Shown here one piece after another: positions 15,148-24,988 of a stretch of DNA of 60,000 nt. Position 1 is the stretch's first letter, and the number at the start of each line of letters is the position of its first letter. The DNA lies in the NCBI RefSeq assembly GCF_000302455.1, contig NZ_AMPO01000001.1, positions 1 through 60,000 of the forward strand. The letters are read 5' to 3'. This DNA is from Methanobacterium formicicum DSM 3637 (lineage in GTDB: Archaea; Methanobacteriota; Methanobacteria; Methanobacteriales; Methanobacteriaceae). Made by a program: the position numbers and the translations under genes. The notes under the pieces are model-generated. The model ran no database searches. It was not told the DNA's origin and saw only the letters and a list, made by a program, of their open reading frames with translations.

Positions 15148-16173
15148 ATGCAAGCCAGAGTCCGAGACTTTATCTACACCAAGGATGATCTTTTCTTGGC
15201 CACAACCACCTACCTGCACCCAGATGATCGAATACAATCATTTTTACGCTACATTCCAGATCCAGAGGGGGAAAGATCCCTGAATGGCTCCAGGTACAGT
15301 AAGGTGGATTCACAGCAGGCTTATGATTTTTTAAATGAGTATTATCCTGATTATCTTTTTGATTGTGAAATTACACGGGTTAAAATGATGGGTGCACCAC
15401 TCAAAAGAGTGGAAAAGATACTGAGCCCAGTTGATCGCCTCAACCAAATAATGGAACTTTCCTCACCCAACGATCTTCTCCGGAAGGTGATTAAAGTGGC
15501 AGATACCTTCCACGAAGAGGCAGGTATCAACCCAAAACACCTGGGCATATCCGGATCAATACTGCCCAATTTATACGACCCCATGGTTTCCGATATTGAC
15601 TTCGTTGTTTATGGCCTTAAAAATCACAGGCAGGCTATGGAAACATTTGAATCCATGAAACATGATACTAACAGCCCTTTAAAAGCTATTGAGGATGGTT
15701 ACTGGGCTAAACTATACGCAAAGAGGATCAAGGATTCTACCTTAAGTTATGATGAATTCCGGTGGTACGAGGACCGTAAAAATAACCGGGGAGTGGTGGA
15801 CGGCACTCTGTTTGATATTCTGGCCACCAGGGAATGGGATGAAATCACCGGCAAATATGGTGATGAGACCTATTCACCCTGCGGAACCATTGAAATTGAG
15901 GCAACTGTTTCTGATGCTCTGGCAGCCTTTGACAACCCTGCAGTTTACCAGGTGGAAGATGTGAAGATACTGGATGGTCCTGATGTTTACCTGAAGGAGG
16001 TGGCATCCTACACCCATACTTACTCTGGTCAGGCCAGAGAAGGGGAAAGGATAGTTGCCCGTGGAAAGTTGGAAAAAGTTATAGGTAAAAAAACCCATTA
16101 CCGCTTGATTGTAGGAACCACCAGAGAATCCTTAGGAGAGTATATTAAATTAAAGGATTTGAAAATAAATTAA
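15148..16173 (+). CDS. Predicted nucleotidyltransferase (COG1665-like)
   Basis: The 341-residue protein contains a polymerase-beta-like nucleotidyltransferase core. The helix-turn signature is LGISGSILPNLYDP (Gly-Ser near residues 135-136), followed by the metal-binding SDIDFVVYG (Asp149 and Asp151). Additional acidic residues follow in FDILATREWDEITG. An N-terminal region of about 120 residues precedes the core, and a C-terminal beta-rich region (YTHTYSGQAREGERIVA, about residues 285-341) follows. This resembles an archaeal group of predicted nucleotidyltransferases whose substrate is unknown. It could modify RNA, a nucleotide or a protein. No strong ribosome binding site precedes the ATG, so leaderless translation is possible. 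It is divergent from the PPC-domain gene. Confidence 0.75.
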   Translation: MQARVRDFIYTKDDLFLATTTYLHPDDRIQSFLRYIPDPEGERSLNGSRYSKVDSQQAYDFLNEYYPDYLFDCEITRVKMMGAPLKRVEKILSPVDRLNQIMELSSPNDLLRKVIKVADTFHEEAGINPKHLGISGSILPNLYDPMVSDIDFVVYGLKNHRQAMETFESMKHDTNSPLKAIEDGYWAKLYAKRIKDSTLSYDEFRWYEDRKNNRGVVDGTLFDILATREWDEITGKYGDETYSPCGTIEIEATVSDALAAFDNPAVYQVEDVKILDGPDVYLKEVASYTHTYSGQAREGERIVARGKLEKVIGKKTHYRLIVGTTRESLGEYIKLKDLKIN

Positions 16174-16387
16174 ATGATTCAACAGTATATTAAATACCCA
16201 ATATCACTTTTTAAAAACAGGTTTACTAATAAATTGGTTACTAAAAATTTTGGTTTACTGAGAAAATAAACCCCTTTAACTAACCACATCATCATTACTT
16301 AAACTCACTAAACAATTGTTATATTAAGCCACTCATAGAAATTATAAAAAAGTAAAAATATCAAAAAAGGATTTCGGAATGATTTAA

Positions 16388-17671
<1,284 letters not shown>

Positions 17672-17733
17672 ATGGATAAAAATAATCTTTAAACGAATTG
17701 AATAATAAAAATGGCATTAAATAATTTAATTCC

Positions 17734-17773
17734 TTATACCAGAGTATAAAATCTCTTATACCCTGAGTATAAG
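17734..17773. terminator. Paired short dyads between convergent genes
   Basis: Two similar inverted repeats lie head to tail: TTATAC at 17734-17739 pairs with GTATAA at 17744-17749, and CTTATAC at 17755-17761 pairs with GTATAAG at 17767-17773. They lie 63 bases after the hom stop codon and before the end of the convergent cupin gene. They may help termination in both directions. A protein-binding site is the alternative. Confidence 0.35.
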
Positions 17774-17865
17774 TGAATTTTAATTTTGGTTCTTTAGTTC
17801 ATTTGAAATTTTAATTTTTTAACTTCAGGACTGGATCATGGTTAATTCATGACCGGAACAGCTAT

Positions 17866-18189
17866 TTATGACCTGATCATGGTTAAGATCATTTTGTATC
17901 GTTCCAGGGCATGGAGAGCGTGTGGTTCATCCGCAGGCATGATGATCATATCTCCCCTATGGAGTGTGTTCTTTTTGCCGGAGATTGTTATTTCTGCCTT
18001 TCCATCGATTATCTGGACCATTGCATCGAATGGTGCGGTGTGTTCGCTTAGCCCTTCCCCTTTATCAAAGGCAAATATAGTTACAGTTCCAGTTTCCTTG
18101 CGGATTATTTCACGGCTTACAACTGCTCCTTCCTGATAATCAAGCAGGTCTTCCACATTTATAACCACGGATTTCAGTTCATCACTCAT
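17866..18189 (-). CDS. Small cupin-domain protein
   Basis: This is a 107-residue single cupin barrel. Cupin motif 1 is represented by GEGLSEHTAPFDAMVQIIDGKAEI, with His and Glu as possible metal ligands. Motif 2 is GDMIIMPADEPHALHALERYKM, with His ligands. Such proteins bind metals and small molecules, and the role here is unknown. Sequences of this shape (VSREIIRKETGTVTIFAFDKG) are common in anaerobes, often near redox genes. The frame can begin with GTG at 18198, but that GTG is part of an AAGGTG site serving the ATG at 18189, which I chose. Confidence 0.85.
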   Translation of the reverse strand: MSDELKSVVINVEDLLDYQEGAVVSREIIRKETGTVTIFAFDKGEGLSEHTAPFDAMVQIIDGKAEITISGKKNTLHRGDMIIMPADEPHALHALERYKMILTMIRS

Positions 18190-18382
18190 TATATACACCT
18201 TACCTTTTTATTTTCAGTAAATAACATTTAATACTACACTAAATTAGGTAAATAGAGTTAAATGGGACAAATATCGAATCAACTACGGCAAATAGAGTTG
18301 CCTTTAACAGTAGTTACCCCATGAATGCATAAACTTGTTGGAATATTTAAATTTCTTCCATTTATACTTATCTTCAATAAAT

Positions 18383-18886
18383 TCAACCTTCTTCCATAAA
18401 TTCAATTAACTGTTGCATGTAACCGAAGAAGTTTAAAAGGGAATCTACGTAGTCCCGGGCATCGTCCACATCAGTCACATCATAATCTTTTTTGGAGATA
18501 ACATCATCAAATCGTGACAGAACATCTTCTTTAATGGAGTTTAGGATGAAATTCATGAGATCATTCATGTTTTCAGTTCTAACCGCCTGCTCCGCCATTT
18601 TAATAACTGGTTTTTTATTGATCTGAGAGGGTCTGAGCCCATTGTAAGCCATTCCCCTACCTTTCAGGTGCAATCGGACTGCGGTTTCAAAGAACCAGTA
18701 GTCGGCCAGTTCAGCTGCATCTCCAGAAAGTTCTCGCACCAGGAGTGTTCGCTCAAAGGCATCTTTAAGCTCATCCTCATATCTTTCCCGGATAAATGGG
18801 AACACATAATCAATGTTTTCCATTTCTAGAGCTTCTTCAGCGGCTTTAACCACCAATCCATCCATACCATCACATTGAAGTGTCAT
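18383..18886 (-). CDS. Uncharacterised acidic helical protein
   Basis: I do not recognise this family. The 167-residue product is acidic and looks mainly helical (AAEEALEMENIDYVFPFI, MNDLMNFILNSIKEDVLSRFDDV, YVDSLLNFFGYMQQLIEFMEE). It has no signal peptide or membrane helix and no obvious metal-binding motif. A central segment, LADYWFFETAVRLHLKGRGMAYNGLRPSQINKKPVI, has the strongest look of conservation. A frame start at 18916 exists, but the ATG at 18886 follows GGGGTGAG with good spacing, so I chose it. It is divergent from the small gene at 19105. Confidence 0.7.
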   Translation of the reverse strand: MTLQCDGMDGLVVKAAEEALEMENIDYVFPFIRERYEDELKDAFERTLLVRELSGDAAELADYWFFETAVRLHLKGRGMAYNGLRPSQINKKPVIKMAEQAVRTENMNDLMNFILNSIKEDVLSRFDDVISKKDYDVTDVDDARDYVDSLLNFFGYMQQLIEFMEEG

Positions 18887-19104
18887 TTTAAGCTCACCCC
18901 TCGGATATTCCTCCATCCTGGAATTTTAGTTCAGATTAATGTTCAACAAGGATGTTTATGCAAGTTATTTTGTGGGTTAATATTTGTCCACAAATAGTAT
19001 TAAAATGATTCCAAATCCATCATCAAAACCAAACCCTGAAAAATTAACCCCCAAATTAATATAAATATAAATCCTTTTACCAACAGAGTATAAGTGGTGA
19101 TACC

Positions 19105-19386
<282 letters not shown>

Positions 19387-19489
19387 AAACTATCATTTAA
19401 CTTTCAAGTCAACAATAAGAACCAGAAAATAAGTTTAAATTTAAACAGAAATAGTTTAAATTCGAAAAAGTAATTTTTAAAATTATTAA

Positions 19490-19529
19490 AAGATCTCTTT
19501 TGGGAGATCTTCTAAATCCTTTTTTTATG
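19490..19529 (+). terminator. Hairpin and T-tract terminator
   Basis: AAGATCTC at 19490-19497 pairs perfectly with GAGATCTT at 19504-19511 around a six-base loop. A run of seven T follows at about 19520. It lies between two convergent genes (stops at 19386 and 19580). The T-tract side suits the plus-strand gene. Confidence 0.6.
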
Positions 19530-19579
19530 AAGTATAAATTAGAATTTTGATTTAAAATAAAATAAATTAGAATTTTGAT

Positions 19580-20236
19580 TCAAAATCTCTTTTGACCGAG
19601 TCGTTTGATGTCGAATATAGCAGTGTCTGCTACTGACATTACTGCCATCACTCCAGCCTGTATGGGGTCAGTTACCACCAAATCTGCCTTTTCAGTTACA
19701 CTGCCGGGCATGTTGAGGCTGATTACTATGACTTCATGGTCTTTTTTTATTTTATCTATGGCCTCGGTGATCTTCCCTCCCATGAGAGAACCGGCAAGAA
19801 CCAGGGCTCCTACTCTTGGCAGTCGTCCCACTGCAGATACTGCTTCGGATAGGTCTTCTTCACCTACCAGGGGTATGGTATCCACACTGATGTGTTCTCC
19901 CCTGATGTTATGACGGTCAGCCTCGGTGATGGCACCCTGGGCCACCATGGCTACCTGTGCACCGCCACCAATGATGATAATTCTTTTACCATAAACATCC
20001 TGAAGTGTGGGGCATTCTTCAACACTTCTAACTGCTTCTACCTTTCTAATATTCTCTATTAACCTACTCACGTTCTTAACTGCCTCTAACTCCAGATAAA
20101 GTGATGCATGGTCTTTGTCCTCGACAAATAGGTGGGTGTAGGTTATATTAATCCCACATATGGCAGTTAATTCTGTAATGTCTCGCAAGACTCCTGGCTG
20201 GTTAACAGCCCTGATATTTATGGCAATTTCATCCAT
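19580..20236 (-). CDS. ACT domain protein, DUF5612 family predicted regulator
   Basis: The 218-residue protein begins with an ACT domain (residues 1-75: INIRAVNQPGVLRDITELTAICGINITY). A second domain of about 130 residues follows, with a nucleotide-binding-like strand-loop IIIIGGGAQVAMVAQGAI and ALVLAGSLMGGKITEAID. This matches the archaeal group described as predicted regulators of amino acid metabolism (COG2150). Its likely job is sensing an amino acid, but the target is unknown. A strong AGGAGAT site precedes the ATG. Hom, also with an ACT domain, lies about 2 kb away on the opposite strand. Confidence 0.85.
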   Translation of the reverse strand: MDEIAINIRAVNQPGVLRDITELTAICGINITYTHLFVEDKDHASLYLELEAVKNVSRLIENIRKVEAVRSVEECPTLQDVYGKRIIIIGGGAQVAMVAQGAITEADRHNIRGEHISVDTIPLVGEEDLSEAVSAVGRLPRVGALVLAGSLMGGKITEAIDKIKKDHEVIVISLNMPGSVTEKADLVVTDPIQAGVMAVMSVADTAIFDIKRLGQKRF

Positions 20237-20349
20237 TACTGATTATCTCCTGAAAATGACTCCAAAAATCTTATTGCTTAAAAAATTCCTATTTCTTAAT
20301 CTAACCTACTTTCTAAATTAAACTATCGATTATGGTATTAAGTGACAAT

Positions 20350-21165
20350 TTACAACTCCTGGCAGTGGGGACAGATGTATGAAGATGTGCTTCCGGTTTT
20401 AATCTTTTCAATGGTGCCACCACACTTAGGGCAGGGCTCACCCTCTTTATAAGCTACCAGGAAGTAATCCCGATCAAATCCATTGTTCTGACCATAGAAA
20501 TCTTTTTCATAGGCCAGTCCACCTATTTCAATGGCATTTTTAAGGTTTTCCTGGATCATGTCATGTAACTTGTCAACTTTACAGGTTTCCAGAGTGTTTG
20601 CTACCTTTTTAGGATGTATTTTTGCCCGGAAGAGAATATCATGGATGTATACATTCCCTATGCCCCCGATTTTCTTCTGGTTCAGGATGAGGTTTTTAAT
20701 CTGGGAGCGTGCCCCGCATAGTTCCCTGAAGTGTTCGGTGGTGAATTCCGCATCCAAGGGTGAAATTGCAATATCTTTGGTGGCTTTATGCTGGGGTAAT
20801 TCCTCATCCTGCAGGAGTTCTGCCCGTCCTATCCACCAGAATTTACATGAAAAGGAGGATCCATCGGTAAACTGAAAAAGACACTGGTATTCCTCTGGTA
20901 AATCCGCACCAGGTTCATGGTAGAGAATGTCGGCACCCATACCCAAATTCAGCAGTAGATGATAATCATCAGATAACTGGATGAAAATCCATTTACCTTT
21001 GTTGTAAACCTTAATTACCTTTTTACCCTTGATTTTCTGAATAAATTCGTCTGCGGTCAGGTTTAAAGATTTTTCTTGGCGAAGTTCGCCCTGCTGAAAC
21101 TCTTTTGATGATAGTTCCTTATCCATCTGTCCAGCCAGTATAATGAGTTCTGGTAGCTCTGCCAT
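20350..21165 (-). CDS. Fpg/Nei-family protein lacking the N-terminal proline
   Basis: The 271-residue protein has the architecture of formamidopyrimidine-DNA glycosylases: an N-terminal beta-sandwich (MAELPELIILAGQMDKEL start), a helix-two-turn-helix (IGGIGNVYIHDILFRAKIHP) and a C-terminal zinc finger with two CxxC pairs (CPKCGG and CPHCQ). Classical Fpg/Nei enzymes use Pro2 as the Schiff-base nucleophile and Glu3 as acid. Here residue 2 is Ala and Glu3 is kept. The start is well supported by a GGGGGATG site and by the match to the family's N terminus, so the change is not a mis-called start. The protein may have altered chemistry, act as a monofunctional glycosylase, or only bind damage. Confidence 0.85.
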   Translation of the reverse strand: MAELPELIILAGQMDKELSSKEFQQGELRQEKSLNLTADEFIQKIKGKKVIKVYNKGKWIFIQLSDDYHLLLNLGMGADILYHEPGADLPEEYQCLFQFTDGSSFSCKFWWIGRAELLQDEELPQHKATKDIAISPLDAEFTTEHFRELCGARSQIKNLILNQKKIGGIGNVYIHDILFRAKIHPKKVANTLETCKVDKLHDMIQENLKNAIEIGGLAYEKDFYGQNNGFDRDYFLVAYKEGEPCPKCGGTIEKIKTGSTSSYICPHCQEL

Positions 21166-21283
21166 TATTCACATCCCCCAATCCATATCAATACCATAGA
21201 TCCATTTTCAATAATGTTCAATAATAATATGTCATGTTTTTATTAATAAAGTAGAAAAAGTAAAGTAGGAAAAAATTTAAGGA

Positions 21284-22048
21284 TTAGAATGTGCTGAAGA
21301 CTTCTTTAGCAGTATTTATACCATTTATAGCTGCAGGGAACCCAGCATAAACCACCATGAGAATGATGGTTTCAATTATCTCTTTTCTGGTTAAACCTAC
21401 GTTTAAACCTGCCCTGATGTGGAAGGCCAGTTGTGGTTGTGCTGTGCCCATGCAGGTGAGGGCAGCGATTGTGGCAATTTGTCTGAGTTTAGGGTCCAGA
21501 TTCTTTCTACTGTAGATATCTCCGTATCCAAATGCAACCACAAATTCGGTTAGGTCCGGAGCTATATCCTGGAAGTTCTCCTTTAAAACATTCACCTGAT
21601 TATCATCCAGCTTTCCTAGCCATTTTGCACCCTGGCTAAAACGATCCCCCTCCTGTTTTTCAGTTACTGGCTGGAAATCAATATTTTTCTCCTGTAGAAC
21701 TTCCTTAAGGGCGTTGATCCCATTTATAGCACTGGGAAATCCACTGTAGGATGACATTTGCAGGATAACTTCCACCAGTTCTTCTGTAGAAACACCCACA
21801 TTCAGTGCCCCATTGATGTGGACCTTTAATTGTGGAGTAGCGTTACCCATGGCAGTTAATCCTGCCACCACTGCAATTTCCTTTTCTTTCAGGGTGGTTC
21901 CCGTTCTACAGTAGATGTCTCCAAATGAAAATTCAATCACGTACTTGGACAGATCCGGTGCAATATCTTCTAAACTTTCAACCACTGCTTCTCCAGCTTC
22001 CCCATCAATTTCCTTAAGTTTTTCCCAGCCTCGGTTATACCGTTCCAT
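21284..22048 (-). CDS. Double carboxymuconolactone-decarboxylase-domain protein
   Basis: The 254-residue protein contains two CMD domains in tandem, at about residues 30-115 and 160-250. Each has the core AVVAGLTAMGNATPQLKVHINGAL or ATIAALTCMGTAQPQLAFHI, followed by a NVG-containing helix and a SGFPSAINGINAL / AGFPAAINGINTA ending. There is no CxxC, so it is the decarboxylase/gamma-carboxymuconolactone type rather than an AhpD-type thiol reductase. The substrate in a methanogen is unknown. A ribosome binding site (GGAGTGG) places the start at 22048 rather than at the frame start 22078. The PNPOx-like gene lies 110 bases upstream. Confidence 0.88.
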   Translation of the reverse strand: MERYNRGWEKLKEIDGEAGEAVVESLEDIAPDLSKYVIEFSFGDIYCRTGTTLKEKEIAVVAGLTAMGNATPQLKVHINGALNVGVSTEELVEVILQMSSYSGFPSAINGINALKEVLQEKNIDFQPVTEKQEGDRFSQGAKWLGKLDDNQVNVLKENFQDIAPDLTEFVVAFGYGDIYSRKNLDPKLRQIATIAALTCMGTAQPQLAFHIRAGLNVGLTRKEIIETIILMVVYAGFPAAINGINTAKEVFSTF

Positions 22049-22158
22049 GTTAAACCACTCCTTATCTTTATTAGTCACTTTAACTTTAAAATTTAAAATT
22101 AATCCAAATAAATAAATCCAAAACTAATCATCAGTCACTGATTTGACATGTTTCATGA

Positions 22159-22638
22159 TTAATACCCTGATTTTTTGCCAGTTATTTCTTCTACTTCCAC
22201 TCTTATCACCAGTACCTTGTTCAGGGATTGTTCAGAGTATTCAAATAATTGTTCATCAGATTCAATTGATTCTTGAGAATATTTAGCCATTATTATATCC
22301 ATGGCTTCCTTTTTTCCCTGAAGGTCATCTATTAAATGGGCCTTACCCGAACCAATTACACTCAGATATTTCATTCCCCAGTTACACGGATTTTCGGATC
22401 TCACCATCTGGGTTTTGATGTCCATCTGGAAGCAAATGTTGTTATTCTCCTTCAAAATATCGATCTTACGCCCTCTCGTTGCAGAGTGAAGATATAACCG
22501 ATTTTCACTGTAAGCGAAGTTCATGGGTACCAAGTAAGGCTCTTCACCATCACATAAAGCTATCCTGCATACCTCAGATTGGTTTAATATTTTATGGAGG
22601 ATTTGCGGATCTTTAATCTCCTTATCACTTCTTCTCAT
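22159..22638 (-). CDS. Pyridoxamine 5'-phosphate oxidase-like flavoprotein
   Basis: The 159-residue protein is a one-domain split-barrel of the PNPOx-like superfamily, which binds FMN or F420. Signatures are EVCRIALCDGEEPYLVPMNF near the start, LYLHSATRGRKIDILKEN, and NICFQMDIKTQMVRSENPC. Members of this shape are often annotated as nitroimidazole-resistance (NimA-like) proteins, and the middle part agrees with that. Which cofactor is used and on what substrate cannot be read from the sequence. A GAGG site precedes the ATG. It is followed by the double CMD gene on the same strand, so the two may be cotranscribed. Confidence 0.85.
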   Translation of the reverse strand: MRRSDKEIKDPQILHKILNQSEVCRIALCDGEEPYLVPMNFAYSENRLYLHSATRGRKIDILKENNNICFQMDIKTQMVRSENPCNWGMKYLSVIGSGKAHLIDDLQGKKEAMDIIMAKYSQESIESDEQLFEYSEQSLNKVLVIRVEVEEITGKKSGY

Positions 22639-22823
22639 GTTTTTTTCCTCTTTATATGCACATATTTGGATAATAATGTGTTTAAAGATTATTATTTTGA
22701 TTTTTTAGTTTTTGAACCCTTGATATTGAGATAAAGTTTCCAAATTGTTCATATAACAACAAAGATTATATGCTAGTCTGATCTACCACTAACGGTTATA
22801 TTAAATTGAGGGTAAGGGGTTAC

Positions 22824-24311
22824 ATGCAACAAATTCACCGCTTGAGTAGAAGAGAAGTTAAGACTATACTGCACCATACCGGGAATGTGTGCATACTGCT
22901 GGCAGCCGCAATGTTAATTCCCATATTAATCACTTTTATTTATAATGAACCGAAATATATAACTCCTTTTCTTTATTCTGCCATTATAAGCATGATTATT
23001 GGTTTTCTTCTGGTGAAACTGTTTAAAGTTGAAATTAAAATGACACTGAAAAGTGCCATGATCTTCTCCACCATCATATGGCTTATTGCCTGTGCACTGG
23101 GAGCTTTACCCTACTATCTTTCCGGGGATTTATCTTATCTTAACTCTTATTTTGAGGCCATGTCTGGATTTACAACCACCGGTTTCAGCATGTACTCCAA
23201 CCTGGATGCAGTTTCATATACCATGAATTTTTGGAGGGCTTTTACCCAGTGGATTGGTGGTCTTGGAATCATATTCCTTCTTCTTGCACTTTTAAGATCC
23301 ACCGGTGCTGATGTGATGCGCCTTTACCTGGCAGAAGGCCGAGAAGAAAGAGTTGTACCCAGTATTAAGCATTCCACCAGAATTATTGTTTACATATACC
23401 TTTTGTTCACTGGAATCGGAATTCTCCTATTTTTAGCCGCAGGAATGCCACTGTTTGACTCTGTATTCCACACCTTCGTTTCTTTATCCACCGGAGGGTT
23501 TGGAATGCATAACTCCAGTATCCTGTTCTACAACAGCTTCTGGATAGAACTGGTAGCCATGATCGTGATGATGATCGGTGCCACCAACTTTGCCCTGCAC
23601 TACACTGTCCTTAAAGGGAACTGGAGGGAATACTTTAAAGATATAGAAACAAAGGTGGCTTTTGGTCTTATAATAATTTCCACGGCCCTGGTGACCTTCA
23701 TGCTCTATAACAATCAGGTTTACGGGAATGATTTCCTACTTAACTTGAGGTTCAGCCTTTTCCAGGTGGTTTCAGCCGTGACCACCACCGGACTGCAAAC
23801 CGCTTTCTATCCGGACATATTGAGTAAGTGGATTGGTCTGGGTACCTTCCTCATGACCATACTAATGATCATTGGTGCCGGATCCCTATCTACCGGTGGG
23901 GGTATTAAGTGGCTCAGAGTGGGAATACTTCTTAAAGGAATATCTTGGCAGGTGAAATCATTCATATTACCAGGTAAAGCAGTTATGGCCAAAAAATTAC
24001 ACCACGTGACTGAACTGCAGATAACTGATGATGTTTTAAGATTAACCGGGGCATTTCTATCCACCTACCTGGTGGTATACATTGTAAGTGTAATCATCGT
24101 CCTGATTTACTATCCCGATATTTCCAGGGTGATATTCGAAGTAGCCTCTGCCCTGAGTAACGTGGGACTTTCCAGCGGAATCATGACTCCAGATTCACCC
24201 GTACTGGTTAAAATAGTATTCATTATTGATTTCTGGATGGGTAGGCTGGAAATCTGGCCAGTTTTACTCCTAATAGCTATTACCATTAATAATGTGGTTA
24301 GAAGAAGGTAA
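22824..24311 (+). CDS. trkH: TrkH-family potassium transport protein
   Basis: The protein of about 495 residues is the membrane subunit of a Trk/Ktr-type K+ uptake system. It has the four-fold membrane-pore-membrane pattern with selectivity-filter segments FEAMSGFTTTGFSMYSN, FHTFVSLSTGGFGMHNS, FQVVSAVTTTGLQTAFYP and FEVASALSNVGLSSGIM. At least ten hydrophobic helices are visible. The longest frame begins with TTG at 22806, but the ATG at 22824 is preceded by AAGGGG and is preferred. No TrkA-type NAD-binding subunit gene lies beside it. It must be encoded elsewhere, or the channel works with an unlinked partner. Confidence 0.92.
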   Translation: MQQIHRLSRREVKTILHHTGNVCILLAAAMLIPILITFIYNEPKYITPFLYSAIISMIIGFLLVKLFKVEIKMTLKSAMIFSTIIWLIACALGALPYYLSGDLSYLNSYFEAMSGFTTTGFSMYSNLDAVSYTMNFWRAFTQWIGGLGIIFLLLALLRSTGADVMRLYLAEGREERVVPSIKHSTRIIVYIYLLFTGIGILLFLAAGMPLFDSVFHTFVSLSTGGFGMHNSSILFYNSFWIELVAMIVMMIGATNFALHYTVLKGNWREYFKDIETKVAFGLIIISTALVTFMLYNNQVYGNDFLLNLRFSLFQVVSAVTTTGLQTAFYPDILSKWIGLGTFLMTILMIIGAGSLSTGGGIKWLRVGILLKGISWQVKSFILPGKAVMAKKLHHVTELQITDDVLRLTGAFLSTYLVVYIVSVIIVLIYYPDISRVIFEVASALSNVGLSSGIMTPDSPVLVKIVFIIDFWMGRLEIWPVLLLIAITINNVVRRR

Positions 24312-24387
24312 ATACTTCTTTTTTAAATATATGACCAAGGAAAATTCCATCAATAATGAAGAATTTTTAATAATTAGGAGGAATTAC

Positions 24388-24816
24388 ATGGGACATAAAC
24401 AGGTAGAACTTAAACTTGATGATGATTTTTATATTTTAGTGGATGAGGGAATGGAGGATATTATAAAAAACTTCTTTCACTGGGAACTGGAAACCTGCAA
24501 TTCATGTATTGATTACAAGGGGTCCGTGTGGATTGAATTTTGCGAATATGAAGAGTGGGAGAGATTTTTACAGCTAACCCTCCGTAATAACATCGCAGAA
24601 AAAGGAAAATCCCCTGAAAAAGAGACTCTGTGGGATTTCCTTCAGGAGAAGTCCCGGGTAAATCTGGTTTTTGATGAAGAATTAATGGAAGATCCCAATG
24701 ATGAGGAGGGAACCCTTCGAACCGGGGTTCTTATAATCTGTGTTGGTTTAAAATTCCCTAAAGAATTCATTGGTGAATTTAGGGAATTGTTCTTTGAAGT
24801 TTTCCCACCTGAATAA
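24388..24816 (+). CDS. Uncharacterised acidic protein
   Basis: No family recognised. The 142-residue product is strongly acidic and soluble, with Cys residues in LETCNSCIDY that could form a metal or disulphide site. A tryptophan-rich middle follows (VWIEFCEYEEWERFLQLTL). The frame opens upstream inside trkH, but the ATG at 24388 has a perfect AGGAGG site 8 bases before it. That leaves a 76-base gap from trkH, on the same strand, so the two are probably cotranscribed. A link to potassium transport is only positional. Confidence 0.7.
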   Translation: MGHKQVELKLDDDFYILVDEGMEDIIKNFFHWELETCNSCIDYKGSVWIEFCEYEEWERFLQLTLRNNIAEKGKSPEKETLWDFLQEKSRVNLVFDEELMEDPNDEEGTLRTGVLIICVGLKFPKEFIGEFRELFFEVFPPE

Positions 24817-24911
24817 TTCTTATTTCTTTTTTTAAATTTTTAGTAAGGTTGCAATTTTTTATTTTTAAAGATTCTTTCAAGATCTCCTAAATTCTTTCAA
24901 GATCACTTACG

Positions 24912-24925
24912 AACGAACGTTAGTT
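24912..24925. promoter_or_regulatory. Probable TetR operator, copy 1
   Basis: AACGAACGTTAGTT is palindromic about ACGT apart from one mismatched pair. It lies directly upstream of the TATA-like TTTTATATA (about 24923-24931) in front of the TetR gene. The same 14 bases recur at 24958. Confidence 0.65.
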
Positions 24926-24957
24926 TTATATATTATGATACCAATTTTTATTTAACG

Positions 24958-24971
24958 AACGAACGTTAGTT
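24958..24971. promoter_or_regulatory. Probable TetR operator, copy 2
   Basis: This is a second exact copy of AACGAACGTTAGTT, 46 bases after the first. The shared context extends to 17 bases (acgaacgaacgttagtt). It lies downstream of the TATA-like element and 17 bases before the TetR start codon, so a bound regulator would block transcription start. Confidence 0.65.
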
Positions 24972-24988
24972 AAATTAGAAGTGTTACC

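Noticed and set aside
15148..16173. CD-NTase partner for the S-4TM effector
   Set aside because: The gene has a nucleotidyltransferase motif (GS...DID), but it lies 11 kb away among housekeeping genes, divergent from a PPC-domain gene, and its overall layout resembles the archaeal COG1665 group instead.
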